Positions 28,252 through 37,311 of a DNA stretch of 64,000 bases are shown piece after piece. The stretch's first letter is position 1, and the number at the start of each line of letters is the position of its first letter. The notes beneath the pieces are model-generated. The model worked only from the letters and a program-made list of their open reading frames with translations, did not search any database and was not told the DNA's origin. The stretch comes from Photobacterium lipolyticum (lineage in GTDB: Bacteria > Pseudomonadota > Gammaproteobacteria > Enterobacterales > Vibrionaceae): contig NZ_PYMC01000007.1 in NCBI RefSeq assembly GCF_003026475.1, positions 62,001 through 126,000 of the forward strand, written 5' to 3'. The position numbers and the translations under genes are program-made.

Positions 28252-29103
28252 ATGACTAACTCGAAACAACACACGCTACTTGGTGAGTGTCTCGCCGAGT
28301 TTATAGGAACCGGTTTATTGATCTTCTTTGGTGTCGGCTGCGTTGCGGCACTGGTGCTGACTGGAGCGGAATTTGGACAGTGGGAAATAAGCATCATGTG
28401 GGGCTTAGGCGTCGCTATTGCTATCTACTGTACGGCGGGCGTATCAGGCGCGCACATCAACCCCGCAGTCACTATCGCTTTAGCCCTGTTCCATGGCTTT
28501 GATAAGCGTAAAGTTGCCCCTTATATCGTGGCGCAACTATTTGGTGCGTTCTGCACCGCCGCTTTAATTTACGCCCTTTACAGCAACCTTTTTACGGAAT
28601 ATGAAGCCACCCACCAGATTGTACGCGGCACCCAGGCCAGCCTGGCGACTGCCGGTATTTTCTCAACTTACCCGCACCCCGCTCTTTCATTCAGCGGTGC
28701 TTTTGCGGTTGAGTTCGTTATTACCGCAGTACTGATGTTTGCGATTTTAGCCATTGGCGATGAGAAAAACGGTGCACCACGTGGCGCAATGGGTCCGCTT
28801 CTTATCGGTATCTTAATCGCCGTCATTGGTGGCTCTTTAGGTCCGCTGACGGGTTTTGCAATGAACCCCGCCCGTGACTTCGGCCCGAAATTCTTTGCCT
28901 TCCTGGCCGGCTGGGATGAGATGGCACTGACCGGAGGCAAAGACATTCCCTACCTGATTGTGCCGATCCTTGCCCCAATCTGCGGTGCAGCCTTCGGTGG
29001 CTGGCTCTACCCGAAAGCCATCGGGCTTTACCTTCCCGGCAACAGATGCACCATGCCGAATCAGTGTGAAGACGCTGATGTTCAAGAAACAGCCAACGCT
29101 TAA
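28252..29103 (+). CDS. glpF: Glycerol uptake facilitator (aquaglyceroporin)
   Basis: Inner-membrane channel for glycerol diffusion. The 283 residues contain six membrane helices plus the two half-helices with the channel motifs HINPAVT (Asn70) and MNPARDFG (Asn205). The glycerol type is shown by the aspartate following the second NPAR. Head of glpFK, 42 bases before glpK, with an AAAGGACTGAGAG ribosome site. Regulated probably by GlpR. Confidence 0.96.
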   Translation: MTNSKQHTLLGECLAEFIGTGLLIFFGVGCVAALVLTGAEFGQWEISIMWGLGVAIAIYCTAGVSGAHINPAVTIALALFHGFDKRKVAPYIVAQLFGAFCTAALIYALYSNLFTEYEATHQIVRGTQASLATAGIFSTYPHPALSFSGAFAVEFVITAVLMFAILAIGDEKNGAPRGAMGPLLIGILIAVIGGSLGPLTGFAMNPARDFGPKFFAFLAGWDEMALTGGKDIPYLIVPILAPICGAAFGGWLYPKAIGLYLPGNRCTMPNQCEDADVQETANA

Positions 29104-29145
29104 TTACCCCTATACCCTATAATAAAAAGTTAAAGGATATTCATC

Positions 29146-30657
29146 ATGACTGAACAAAAGTATATTGTTGCGCTTGATCAGGGTACCACCAGCTCCCGCG
29201 CCGTTGTGCTGGATCACGACGCCAATATTGTTTGTACGTCACAACGCGAATTCACCCAGATCTATCCTAAAGCCGGTTGGGTGGAGCATGATCCTCTAGA
29301 AATCTATGCCACCCAAAGCTCAACTCTGGTTGAAGTTCTGGCTAAAGCGGGTATTCGTTCTGATCAGGTAGCTGGTATCGGTATTACCAACCAGCGTGAA
29401 ACCACCATTGTCTGGGATAAGAACACCGGTAAACCCGTTTACAATGCCATTGTCTGGCAGTGCCGCCGTACCGCAAGTATTTGCGAAACCCTGAAAGAGC
29501 AAGGGCTGGAAGTGTATATTCGTGAGAACACCGGGCTGGTTGTCGACCCGTATTTCTCAGGCACCAAAGTCAAATGGATCCTCGACAATGTTGAGGGCGC
29601 TCGCGAAGAAGCGGAAGCCGGCAACCTGTTGTTTGGTACTGTTGATACCTGGCTGATCTGGAAAATGACTCAGGGACGCGTACATGTATCTGACTTCACC
29701 AACGCCTCACGTACCATGCTGTTTAACATCAACACCCTGCAGTGGGATGAAAAGCTCCTGAAAGCACTGGATATTCCGCTATCTATGATGCCGGAAGTTA
29801 AATCATCTTCTGAAATCTACGGCCAGACCAACATTGGTGGTAAAGGCGGTACCCGTATTCCAATATCTGGTATTGCCGGCGATCAGCAGGCGGCTCTGTT
29901 CGGCCAGATGTGTGTTGAAGCCGGTCAGGCAAAAAATACCTATGGTACGGGCTGTTTTCTGCTAATGAATACCGGTAAAGAGAAAGTCACCTCACACAAC
30001 GGACTGCTGACGACCCTCGCCTGTGGCCCTAAAGGCGACGTTGCTTATGCCCTTGAAGGTGCTGTATTTATGGGGGGTGCCTCCGTTCAGTGGCTGCGCG
30101 ATGAAGTCAAGCTGCTGGCTGATGCCAAAGACTCTGAGTATTTTGCCGAAAAAGTGGGCAGTTCTAACGGTGTCTATGTTGTGCCAGCCTTTACGGGCCT
30201 GGGCGCACCATACTGGGACCCGTATGCTCGTGGGGCTATCGTTGGCCTGACGCGTGGTGTGAATGCTAACCATATCATTCGTGCAACCCTGGAAAGTGTT
30301 GCCTATCAGACTCGCGATGTCCTGGATGCCATGCAGGCAGACTCCGGTATTAAGCTTGCGGCGCTGCGTGTTGATGGGGGCGCGGTTGCCAATAACTTCC
30401 TGATGCAGTTCCAGTCAGACGTGCTGAACACTGAGGTTGATCGCCCTGTCGTGACGGAAGTAACTGCACTGGGTGCGGCTTATCTGGCTGGTCTGGCTGT
30501 TGGTTTCTGGGACAGCATTGACGAACTGCAAGACAAAGCTCAGTTGGATCGCAAATTCATGCCATCTGCAGATGATCAGAAGCGTAACCGTCGTTATCGC
30601 GGCTGGAAACGTGCGGTAGAATGCGCGAAAGGTTGGGCACTGGAAGACGAAGAGTGA
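29146..30657 (+). CDS. glpK: Glycerol kinase
   Basis: FGGY-family kinase that traps incoming glycerol as glycerol 3-phosphate. The 503 residues have the nucleotide loop [26 protein letters not shown], the FGGY signatures around [12 protein letters not shown] and [15 protein letters not shown], and a catalytic aspartate in [13 protein letters not shown]. Translationally close to glpF; terminator follows at 30735. Confidence 0.97.
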   Translation: MTEQKYIVALDQGTTSSRAVVLDHDANIVCTSQREFTQIYPKAGWVEHDPLEIYATQSSTLVEVLAKAGIRSDQVAGIGITNQRETTIVWDKNTGKPVYNAIVWQCRRTASICETLKEQGLEVYIRENTGLVVDPYFSGTKVKWILDNVEGAREEAEAGNLLFGTVDTWLIWKMTQGRVHVSDFTNASRTMLFNINTLQWDEKLLKALDIPLSMMPEVKSSSEIYGQTNIGGKGGTRIPISGIAGDQQAALFGQMCVEAGQAKNTYGTGCFLLMNTGKEKVTSHNGLLTTLACGPKGDVAYALEGAVFMGGASVQWLRDEVKLLADAKDSEYFAEKVGSSNGVYVVPAFTGLGAPYWDPYARGAIVGLTRGVNANHIIRATLESVAYQTRDVLDAMQADSGIKLAALRVDGGAVANNFLMQFQSDVLNTEVDRPVVTEVTALGAAYLAGLAVGFWDSIDELQDKAQLDRKFMPSADDQKRNRRYRGWKRAVECAKGWALEDEE

Positions 30658-30734
30658 TCCCATCTCCAGAGCTTTGCTTAACAAAACTTTTGCGATAAAG
30701 CCCAACCAGATCCATTAACGGCTCCATTTAAAGC

Positions 30735-30759
30735 AAGGCCTGCAACTGCAGGCCTTTTT
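30735..30759 (+). terminator. glpFK terminator
   Basis: Perfect ten-base inverted repeat AAGGCCTGCA/TGCAGGCCTT leading into TTTC. Confidence 0.8.
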
Positions 30760-30845
30760 CTTTACGCTTATTTTTCGCCATTTGCACGCCATTCTCCGCG
30801 CTCAAAACAGTCGCTAAAATGCCTTGTTTTATTCCATTTGAATAA

Positions 30846-30861
30846 ACGCAAACGTTTCACT
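30846..30861 (+). promoter_or_regulatory. PurR-like operator before glpX
   Basis: ACGCAAACGTTTCACT matches the PurR consensus ANGCAANCGNTTNCNT with one mismatch, about 90 bases upstream of the glpX start. Another LacI-family protein could use it. Confidence 0.35.
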
Positions 30862-30949
30862 GCGAGCTATGATAAAATCGCCGCCAGTTAAAATACCAAT
30901 CACAGATACCCAAATATCCAAACCCACTGATTCTATTTCTGGAGTAACC

Positions 30950-31957
30950 ATGAAGCGCGATTTAGCGATGGCATTTTCTCGTGTAACTGAAGGCGCAGCC
31001 CTGGCTGGCTACAAATGGCTTGGCCGCGGCGATAAAAACGCAGCTGACGGCGCTGCGGTAGAAGTAATGCGCACCCTTCTGAACCAAACCGAGATTGAAG
31101 GTGAAATTGTTATTGGTGAAGGTGAGATCGATGAAGCCCCTATGCTTTACATCGGTGAAAAAGTCGGTACCGGTGGTGATGCTGTCGATATCGCTGTTGA
31201 CCCGATTGAAGGGACTCGCATGACGGCGATGGGACAAAACAACGCGCTGGCAGTACTGGCTGCAGGTGAAAAAGGTTCATTCCTTAAAGCGCCTGATATG
31301 TACATGGAAAAAATCGTTGTTGGTCCGGGCGCTAAAGGATGTATCGATCTGGGCTTGCCACTGATCGACAACCTGAAAAATATTGCCGACGCATTAGGTA
31401 AGACACTGGATACTCTGGTTGTCACCACACTGGCTAAACCACGCCACGACGAAGTGATTGCCCATATGCAGGAGATAGGGGTACGCGTTTTTGCCTTCCC
31501 TGATGGTGATGTAGCGGCTTCTATCCTGACTTGTATGCCGGACAGCGAAGTTGACGTGATGTACTGCATTGGCGGTGCACCAGAAGGCGTGGTATCTGCC
31601 GCTGCCATTCGTGCGCTGGGCGGTGACATGCATGGTCGCCTGCTTCCTCGTCATCAGGTAAAGGGTGACAACGAGGAAAACCGCCGCTTAGGCCAGATCG
31701 AAATCGATCGCTGCCATGAAATGGGGATTGAGCCTAATATCGTGCTGCGTATGGAAGACATGGCACAGAGTGACAATGTTATTTTTGCCGGTACCGGTAT
31801 CACGAAAGGCGATCTGCTTGAGGGTATCAGCCGTCAGGGTAACATCGCGACCACGGAAACGCTGTTAATTCGTGGTAAGTGCCGCACGATTCGTCGTATT
31901 AAATCGACCCACTACCTGGATCGTAAAGACGACGCGATCAAAGGGCATATTTTGTAA
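30950..31957 (+). CDS. glpX: Fructose-1,6-bisphosphatase class II
   Basis: Mn-dependent phosphatase of gluconeogenesis. Start chosen at 30950 (MKRDLAMAFSRVTEGAALAG), nine bases after GGAG, giving 335 residues. The inositol-phosphatase-type metal sites are seen in GEGEIDEAPM and VDPIEGTRMTAMGQNNA. It follows glpFK as in enteric bacteria but is separated by a terminator and has its own promoter region with a PurR-like box. Confidence 0.96.
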   Translation: MKRDLAMAFSRVTEGAALAGYKWLGRGDKNAADGAAVEVMRTLLNQTEIEGEIVIGEGEIDEAPMLYIGEKVGTGGDAVDIAVDPIEGTRMTAMGQNNALAVLAAGEKGSFLKAPDMYMEKIVVGPGAKGCIDLGLPLIDNLKNIADALGKTLDTLVVTTLAKPRHDEVIAHMQEIGVRVFAFPDGDVAASILTCMPDSEVDVMYCIGGAPEGVVSAAAIRALGGDMHGRLLPRHQVKGDNEENRRLGQIEIDRCHEMGIEPNIVLRMEDMAQSDNVIFAGTGITKGDLLEGISRQGNIATTETLLIRGKCRTIRRIKSTHYLDRKDDAIKGHIL

Positions 31958-31975
31958 TATCTCCTCCAGATTAAC

Positions 31976-32002
31976 AAAGGCGTGCTCAGGCGCGCCTTTT
32001 TT
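31976..32002 (+). terminator. glpX terminator
   Basis: AAAGGCGTG/CGCGCCTTT stem with one wobble pair, loop CTCAGG, then a T run. Confidence 0.75.
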
Positions 32003-32140
32003 GATCCAGCAAAATTCCGGTAATTACTCTATCCTTACTATGTAAAGCCGTTGCTTTATTTATCATGCTAATTACATAATATAACAAACCTCCCCACGAT
32101 GGTTTGGGTATAGCGGCAAGCAAGGAATAGACAGGTTGAC

Positions 32141-32761
32141 ATGAAAACTATAGATAAAATTCTCTATCATATGAAACGAGAAGGATCTGTGACAGCCAAG
32201 GTACTGGCGCAGGAATTCAGTCTCACCACCATGGGGGTACGGCAGCATCTTCAGGGACTGGAGGATGACGGATTGGTTGATTTTCAGGATGTGAAAGTCA
32301 AAGTCGGCCGGCCAACGCGACACTGGAACTTGACTGCGAAGGGGCACCGCCGCTTTGCCGATCGCCATGGCGAACTCGCTATTCAAATGATCGATTCTGT
32401 TGAGGGTATATTTGGTACCAAAGGCTTAAACCAAATCATTGAGCGTCGAGCAAATCAAACTGTTGAACAATATCAAAAAGCATTATCAAGCTGTTCAACT
32501 TTAAAAGAAAAACTAGAAATACTGACTACACTGAGGGAACAGGAAGGTTACATGGCTGAACTTCAGCAAGACGGTAATGACTTTATTTTAGTGGAAAATC
32601 ACTGCCCGATTTGCCATGCCGCGCTCCGCTGCCCTTCGTTATGTAAAACAGAACTCTCAGTATTCCAGCGCCTGTTAGGCGATGAATATCAGGTCGTAAG
32701 AAATGAACACATTATTGCCGGAGAGAGGCGCTGCGCTTATCGAATACATAGTTCTAAATAA
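32141..32761 (+). CDS. Cysteine-rich winged-helix regulator, SufR-like
   Basis: DNA-binding regulator of 206 residues. The N-terminal winged helix covers about residues 1-62 (VTAKVLAQEFSLTTMGVRQH, wing GRPTRHW). The C-terminal half has cysteines 155, 158, 164 and 168 in HCPICHAALRCPSLC and Cys198 in GERRCAYRI, the layout of SufR-type repressors that sense iron-sulfur clusters. Only 13 bases separate it from fpr, so both are one transcript. I infer that it senses Fe-S or redox state and controls the fpr operon; target and ligand are not shown by the sequence. Confidence 0.8.
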   Translation: MKTIDKILYHMKREGSVTAKVLAQEFSLTTMGVRQHLQGLEDDGLVDFQDVKVKVGRPTRHWNLTAKGHRRFADRHGELAIQMIDSVEGIFGTKGLNQIIERRANQTVEQYQKALSSCSTLKEKLEILTTLREQEGYMAELQQDGNDFILVENHCPICHAALRCPSLCKTELSVFQRLLGDEYQVVRNEHIIAGERRCAYRIHSSK

Positions 32762-32774
32762 TTAGGAGAATATT

Positions 32775-33518
32775 ATGGCTGACTGGATCCCTGCAGAAGT
32801 AATAAACAACCGTCATTGGAACAATGACCTGTTTAGCCTGGTCTTACGCGCTAACATCGAACCCTTTAAAGCCGGCCAATTCACTAAGCTTGGCTTAGAA
32901 ATCAATGGCAAAATGATCCAGCGCGCGTACTCCTTTGTAAACCCGCCAAGTGACAATCAAATCGAAGTCTATGCCACCCGGGTAGCCGACGGTTTGCTCT
33001 CCCCTCGGCTTCATGCGCTAAAAGCCGGCGATACCGTTTTTGTTTCCGCTCGTGCCAGCGGCTATTTTACCCTCAATGAAATACCTGACAGCGAGCACCT
33101 GTGGATGCTTGCAACGGGAACCGCAATTGGCCCTTACCTGTCCATTTTACGTGAACAGGAAGTCTGGAAACGCTTCCGTAAAATTGTGTTAATCCATGCC
33201 GTTCGCTTTGCCTCTGACCTCAGCTACCAGGCCGAGATTAATACGCTTAAAGAGCAACATCCCGACCAGTTCATCGTCCAGCCTTTTGTCAGCCGAGAAC
33301 CGGCCTCGCTGAGCTTACCGGGACGAATTCCTCAGGCGATTGCTGATGGCATGTTAGAGCGTCATGTTGGCCTTCCCCTTGAGGCAACACGCAGCCAGGT
33401 GATGCTGTGCGGAAATCCGGAAATGGTCAGAGACACCAAAGCGGCCCTGGAGGCGAAAGGGCTGGTAAAGAACCTGCGAAGTAAACCCGGCCAGATCACC
33501 ATGGAGCATTACTGGTAA
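32775..33518 (+). CDS. fpr: Ferredoxin/flavodoxin-NADP reductase
   Basis: FAD enzyme exchanging electrons between NADPH and ferredoxin or flavodoxin, used for Fe-S and radical enzyme support and oxidative stress defence. The 247 residues show the FAD-binding RAYSFVNPPS motif, the ATGTAIGPYLS NADP-binding loop and CGNPEMVRDT. The C-terminus ends in HYW, an aromatic end that stacks on the flavin. In E. coli fpr follows glpX directly; here a SufR-like regulator is inserted between them. Confidence 0.95.
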   Translation: MADWIPAEVINNRHWNNDLFSLVLRANIEPFKAGQFTKLGLEINGKMIQRAYSFVNPPSDNQIEVYATRVADGLLSPRLHALKAGDTVFVSARASGYFTLNEIPDSEHLWMLATGTAIGPYLSILREQEVWKRFRKIVLIHAVRFASDLSYQAEINTLKEQHPDQFIVQPFVSREPASLSLPGRIPQAIADGMLERHVGLPLEATRSQVMLCGNPEMVRDTKAALEAKGLVKNLRSKPGQITMEHYW

Positions 33519-33684
33519 CGAGCTCAAGCTATCCTGCCTGTCTCATACTGGTCCCACCTGAAATTCTCATAAATGAGTCAGCCTTGCCTCCGCAGGCTGC
33601 TCTACCTTAAATAAAAGAGAACAACCGCAAAGATCAACACTAAGATTAATTGTACCTGAGAGGATAACAAGCAGGGAAATCGCA

Positions 33685-34008
33685 ATGCAGACATTACCGT
33701 CTTTTGATGAACTCAAAATATTGGCAGAAAGCAAACCAGAAGAGCTCGAGGCTTTACGGTTGCGCATGAGCGAAGAGATTATTGCCGGAGCCAGCCCATC
33801 CATGCAGCCGCGGTTACGGGCGCAACTGAGCCATATCAACCAGGTAATAAGCCGAGGGAAAAACCCCAATCACACCAACGTGTTATTGCTTTCTGAGTTA
33901 CAGCAGCAACTCAAACGCTTTGCCCAGGCGCTCAATGCACCAGAGACCCTGACAGAGCATCAGGCTGAAGTAAAACCCTTCACTCGCCCTTCTCAGCCAG
34001 AGGACTAA
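33685..34008 (+). CDS. Small helical protein, DUF3135-like
   Basis: A 107-residue acidic soluble protein predicted mostly helical, with no signal peptide, cysteine or membrane segment. It resembles the DUF3135 family of gammaproteobacteria, for which I know no function. LPSFDELKILAESKPEELEALR and RLRAQLSHINQVISRGKNP look like its conserved core. It lies between fpr and a convergent isomerase-like gene. A GAGAGGATAAC sequence precedes it, but the spacing is long. Confidence 0.65.
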   Translation: MQTLPSFDELKILAESKPEELEALRLRMSEEIIAGASPSMQPRLRAQLSHINQVISRGKNPNHTNVLLLSELQQQLKRFAQALNAPETLTEHQAEVKPFTRPSQPED

Positions 34009-34046
34009 ACGCGTCAACGCCCATTAAAATCAACGCGTTATGTTAT

Positions 34047-34069
34047 ATGCACCCAAGCTACCTCAAGAT
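34047..34069 (+). repeat. Dispersed palindrome arm, copy 3
   Basis: ACCCAAGCTACCTCAAGAT matches the arms at 1856 and 63648. It ends four bases from the stop codon of the minus-strand isomerase gene. Confidence 0.55.
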
Positions 34070-34072
34070 CCG

Positions 34073-34420
34073 TTAGAAACTGACTTTCAAAAAGCACTCA
34101 GGATCCATATCTCGAATATCGATGGTTAAACTATTAATCATAGTGGCATGCTGCTCCAGGACCGACATTAAGTCCCGGGACAATTGTCGCTTCTGCTCGG
34201 GGTGGCGACCCGCCAGCATGCTCAGTCCGAGATGAATAAAGGTCTTTCGATCGCCTTCCTCACCGACTTGCCAGCTATGGCAAGGATAAGAGCGGGACTT
34301 TACCGAATCCGGCTCAAACAGCCCGCTGATTAACAACGCCCGATGCAAATCTTCCAGTAACCCTTGCACATTGACACGCTCTGCAACCGGGTCGGAATAC
34401 TCCATCACCAAATTAGGCAC
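34073..34420 (-). CDS. 5-carboxymethyl-2-hydroxymuconate delta-isomerase-like protein
   Basis: Tautomerase-superfamily protein of 115 residues. I start it at the GTG at 34420, directly after GGAGAGG, so that mature residue 1 is the catalytic proline (PNLVMEYSDPV); the frame is open to 34525 but the extension is not family-like. HSWQVGEEGDRKTFIHLGLSMLAGR is the conserved core. The family acts in homoprotocatechuate degradation, yet no other hpa/hpc gene is nearby, so the real substrate is unknown. The gap 34421-34839 to tpiA contains only promoter-like DNA. Confidence 0.8.
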   Translation of the reverse strand: MPNLVMEYSDPVAERVNVQGLLEDLHRALLISGLFEPDSVKSRSYPCHSWQVGEEGDRKTFIHLGLSMLAGRHPEQKRQLSRDLMSVLEQHATMINSLTIDIRDMDPECFLKVSF

Positions 34421-34706
34421 AACCTCTCCTCCATGCTCTCTTCTGCCCACCGCCGACTGCACAAGCTTACTCGGCGAATACCGCAAAATGTTCAACTTTT
34501 CACCTGCCAACTTACCCGATACCAAATCGATAAGCTAAGCTATTAGATGCAAACTCAGCCCGTGATCACTCTCTTTTTTGTCAGGAATAACCAGATAAAA
34601 TAGTTTATTGAGAAAAATTTTTGGTTAAGGAGTTCACTTTTTAGCGGGAAAAAGGTACAACCAAGCACATTAATGATTTTGAACAGTAAAAAATTCAGCC
34701 AAAAAC

Positions 34707-34721
34707 TGTTATATTATTACG
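34707..34721 (+). promoter_or_regulatory. HexR-like site on the tpiA promoter
   Basis: TGTTATATTATTACG matches TGTARTWWWAYTACA at 13 of 15 positions and overlaps an extended -10 element TGTTATATT. It lies about 120 bases before tpiA. Confidence 0.45.
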
Positions 34722-34839
34722 TAATAGTCTTACCCCCAATCCTATTAAGTAACCAAACATTCCGATCGTTATCAGGATGTATCGTTACTTAATAAGATTG
34801 GTCTTAATTATTTACATCAAATTGATTTGGAGAAAAGCT

Positions 34840-35610
34840 ATGCGCCATCCTGTAGTTATGGGTAACTGGAAGCTAAACGGTAGCAAGGAAATGGTCTCTA
34901 ACCTACTTAAGGGCCTTAACGCTGAACTTGAAGGCGTTACGGGTGTTGACGTTGCCGTTGCTCCACCAGCACTTTACATTGATCTTGCTGAGCGAGTGAT
35001 CGCTGAAGGCGGTAACAAGATCATTCTTGGTGCCCAAAACACCGACCTGAACAACAGCGGTGCATTCACAGGTGATATGTCTCCTGCAATGCTTAAAGAT
35101 TTCGGTGCAAGCCACATCATCATCGGTCACTCAGAGCGTCGTGAATACCACGCTGAGTCTGACGAGTTTGTTGCTAAGAAATTCGCTTTCCTAAAAGAAA
35201 ACGGCCTGACGCCTGTACTATGTATCGGTGAGTCTGAAGCACAGAACGAAGCGGGCGAAACCGTTGCCGTATGTGCACGTCAACTTGACGCTGTGATCAA
35301 AACTCAAGGCGTTGAAGCTCTTGAAGGCGCGATCATCGCTTACGAACCAATCTGGGCAATCGGCACAGGTAAAGCCGCGACAGCTGAAGATGCACAACGC
35401 ATCCACGCTCAAATCCGTGCTCACATCGCAGAGCAAAGTGAAGAAGTTGCTAAGAACGTTGTTATCCAATACGGCGGTTCTGTTAAGCCAGAAAACGCAG
35501 CAGCATACTTTGCACAACCAGACATCGACGGTGCGCTAGTTGGCGGCGCAGCTCTTGACGCGAAAGGCTTCGCAGCTATCGCTAAAGCAGCAGCTGAAGC
35601 TAAAAAATAA
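34840..35610 (+). CDS. tpiA: Triosephosphate isomerase
   Basis: Interconverts dihydroxyacetone phosphate and glyceraldehyde 3-phosphate. Start at 34840 ([17 protein letters not shown]) with a GGAGAAA ribosome site, 256 residues. Catalytic residues are visible: Lys in NWKLNG, His in [11 protein letters not shown] and Glu in [11 protein letters not shown]. Codon use is strongly biased to a few codons, as expected for a highly expressed glycolytic gene. A HexR-like palindrome overlaps its promoter. Confidence 0.98.
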   Translation: MRHPVVMGNWKLNGSKEMVSNLLKGLNAELEGVTGVDVAVAPPALYIDLAERVIAEGGNKIILGAQNTDLNNSGAFTGDMSPAMLKDFGASHIIIGHSERREYHAESDEFVAKKFAFLKENGLTPVLCIGESEAQNEAGETVAVCARQLDAVIKTQGVEALEGAIIAYEPIWAIGTGKAATAEDAQRIHAQIRAHIAEQSEEVAKNVVIQYGGSVKPENAAAYFAQPDIDGALVGGAALDAKGFAAIAKAAAEAKK

Positions 35611-35638
35611 TATCGCTTTTAACCGATAGTTATTTTTC

Positions 35639-35664
35639 AAGGCCACCTTCGGGTGGTCTTTTTG
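35639..35664 (+). terminator. tpiA terminator
   Basis: GGCCACC/GGTGGTC stem with tight loop and a five-T tail. Confidence 0.8.
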
Positions 35665-35721
35665 TATCCGTTTCGAGTGTCGAGGTTCGCGTCTCTCGTT
35701 ACTCGGCTCTGAGCCTAAAAC

Positions 35722-35750
35722 AAAAAGCCGACTCAGTGAGTCGGCTTTTT
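35722..35750. terminator. Terminator of pfkA, usable in both directions
   Basis: AAAAAGCCGACTC/GAGTCGGCTTTTT with a three-base loop, 45 bases past the pfkA stop. Confidence 0.88.
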
Positions 35751-35794
35751 ATGTATCAGCTATTATCTATCAGCTTAAGCAATTAGATGCCTGC

Positions 35795-36757
35795 TTAGAA
35801 CAGCTTATCAGCCAGATCATAAAGATCTTTACGAACTGGACGCTTCATGTTTTCAATCGCATCGATGATGTCGTGGTGAACCATTTTTTCGTTCTGGATA
35901 CCCACACAACGACCACCTTCGCCTTGGATTAACAGCTCAACAGCATAAGCACCCATACGAGAAGCTAGAATACGGTCAAATGCAGTTGGCTGACCACCAC
36001 GCTGAATGTGACCCAGTACGGTAGCGCGGGTTTCACGGCCAGTTTCATCTTCAATGTACTTAGCCAGTTCATTCGCGTCAGTCATCAGCTCTGTGATCGC
36101 GATGATTGCGTGCTTCTTACCTTTGTAGATACCTTCTTTGATCTTCGCCAGCAACTGCTCTTTATGCAGGCCAGTTTCCGGCGTGATGATGTATTCACAG
36201 CCACCCGCAATCGCAGACATCAGAGTCAGATCACCACAGTGACGACCCATTACCTCAACAATAGAGATACGCTGGTGAGAAGAAGATGTATCACGCAGAC
36301 GGTCAATCGCGTCGATAACCGTGTTAAGAGCCGTCAGATAACCGATTGTGTAATCAGTACCGGCTACGTCGTTATCGATGGTACCCGGGATGCCGATGCA
36401 TGGGTAACCCATTTCTGTCAGCTTCTTCGCCCCCATATAAGAGCCATCACCACCGATAACAACCAAGGCATCGATACCGTGAATCTTCAGGTTTTCGATC
36501 GCCTGAGCACGTACTTTTTCATCTTTAAACTCAGGAAAACGCGCTGAACCAAGGAAAGTCCCCCCCTTGTTGATCACGTCTGATACACTTGTGCGAGTTA
36601 GCTTTTGGATACGGTTCTGGTGAAGGCCCTGATAGCCGTCATAAACACCGTAAACTTCCAGGCCTTCTGATAACGCAACACGTACCACACCGCGAACCGC
36701 TGCATTCATACCAGGTGCGTCACCACCACTGGTCAAAACACCAATCTTCTTAATCAT
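35795..36757 (-). CDS. pfkA: 6-phosphofructokinase
   Basis: ATP-dependent phosphofructokinase 1, the committed step of glycolysis, allosterically controlled. 320 residues, as in E. coli PfkA. Motifs: [29 protein letters not shown], the catalytic [10 protein letters not shown] and [13 protein letters not shown]. Convergent with tpiA. A HexR-like site lies 124 bases upstream, and beyond it is a possible small RNA gene on the same strand. Confidence 0.98.
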   Translation of the reverse strand: MIKKIGVLTSGGDAPGMNAAVRGVVRVALSEGLEVYGVYDGYQGLHQNRIQKLTRTSVSDVINKGGTFLGSARFPEFKDEKVRAQAIENLKIHGIDALVVIGGDGSYMGAKKLTEMGYPCIGIPGTIDNDVAGTDYTIGYLTALNTVIDAIDRLRDTSSSHQRISIVEVMGRHCGDLTLMSAIAGGCEYIITPETGLHKEQLLAKIKEGIYKGKKHAIIAITELMTDANELAKYIEDETGRETRATVLGHIQRGGQPTAFDRILASRMGAYAVELLIQGEGGRCVGIQNEKMVHHDIIDAIENMKRPVRKDLYDLADKLF

Positions 36758-36880
36758 GGTTACCCTCTGACTTTGGGAATTGAAAAATCAAATCCGGCAC
36801 GAGTTACCGAGGTTCCCCCTCTCGGCACCATAAGCGGTTAGACCGACTCATGCTCGCGTAAACTGTAACTTTCCTACTAA

Positions 36881-36895
36881 TGTAGGAGTATTACA
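36881..36895 (-). promoter_or_regulatory. HexR-like site before pfkA
   Basis: TGTAGGAGTATTACA keeps both TGTAG and TTACA half-sites of the HexR palindrome with two central mismatches. It overlaps a second small palindrome, CCTACTAATGTAGG. Confidence 0.45.
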
Positions 36896-36997
36896 ATTTT
36901 GATAATAAATTTTGTTGATTCATATCACGATCGCCTCGGACTGAGGTCAATTGCAATATGAAACGAAACCGTTAGCATTAGGATTGACGGCTGACCT

Positions 36998-37176
36998 AAA
37001 AAAACGCCACCCACTCGGGTGCCTGGTTTCTTAAGTATATATTCTGTCGCCAAAGCCACCAGTTAAGTGTTAACAACAGGCGGTAACCGTGGACACATCC
37101 ATGCTCACCACGCAATATCAACAGGCGCTTACGGGACAAGCCTATGCGTATCTAATGCTTAATATCCCGCAGTATA
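36998..37176 (-). ncRNA. Candidate small RNA between cpxP and pfkA
   Basis: Minus strand. A -10 like TATACT sits at 37176-37171, and about 150 bases downstream a stem CACCC/GGGTG is followed by GCG and seven T (37021 to 36998). No gene ends at this terminator: cpxP has its own terminator at 37247. Internal pairings include CGTGG/CCACG and GTTA/TAAC, and GCCTGTTG occurs twice. A TTG-started frame of about 47 codons spans part of it but has no ribosome site. Alternatives are a second cpxP terminator or a pfkA leader. It does not match any sRNA I can recall. Confidence 0.4.
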
Positions 37177-37246
37177 GCTGTTTTGTGATGAAAATTAATA
37201 ACAAAAAAAGTTTGTTCTAGTAATTAAGATAAACAAAAAAGACATT

Positions 37247-37281
37247 TTATAAAAACAAAAAGCCGCAACACAGGTTGCAGC
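37247..37281 (-). terminator. cpxP terminator
   Basis: Minus-strand stem GCTGCAAC/GTTGCGGC (one wobble), loop CTGT, followed by TTTTTGTTTTT. Confidence 0.75.
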
Positions 37282-37311
37282 ATCTTTATCCGTATGTATC
37301 CACCATCGATT

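Noticed and set aside
33577..33598. CAGCC/GGCTG hairpin as terminator of fpr
   Set aside because: Short stem and no T run follow; not supported as a terminator.
37075..37115. GGTGAGCATG string like part of 6S RNA
   Set aside because: Ten bases only; the rest of the 6S structure and its usual zapA context are absent.
37001..37150. Resemblance to a cyclic-di-GMP (GEMM) riboswitch on the plus strand (CGCCAAAGCCACC then GGTAACCG)
   Set aside because: The order and loops of the aptamer do not fit, no plus-strand gene follows in the right place, and the T run is on the other strand.
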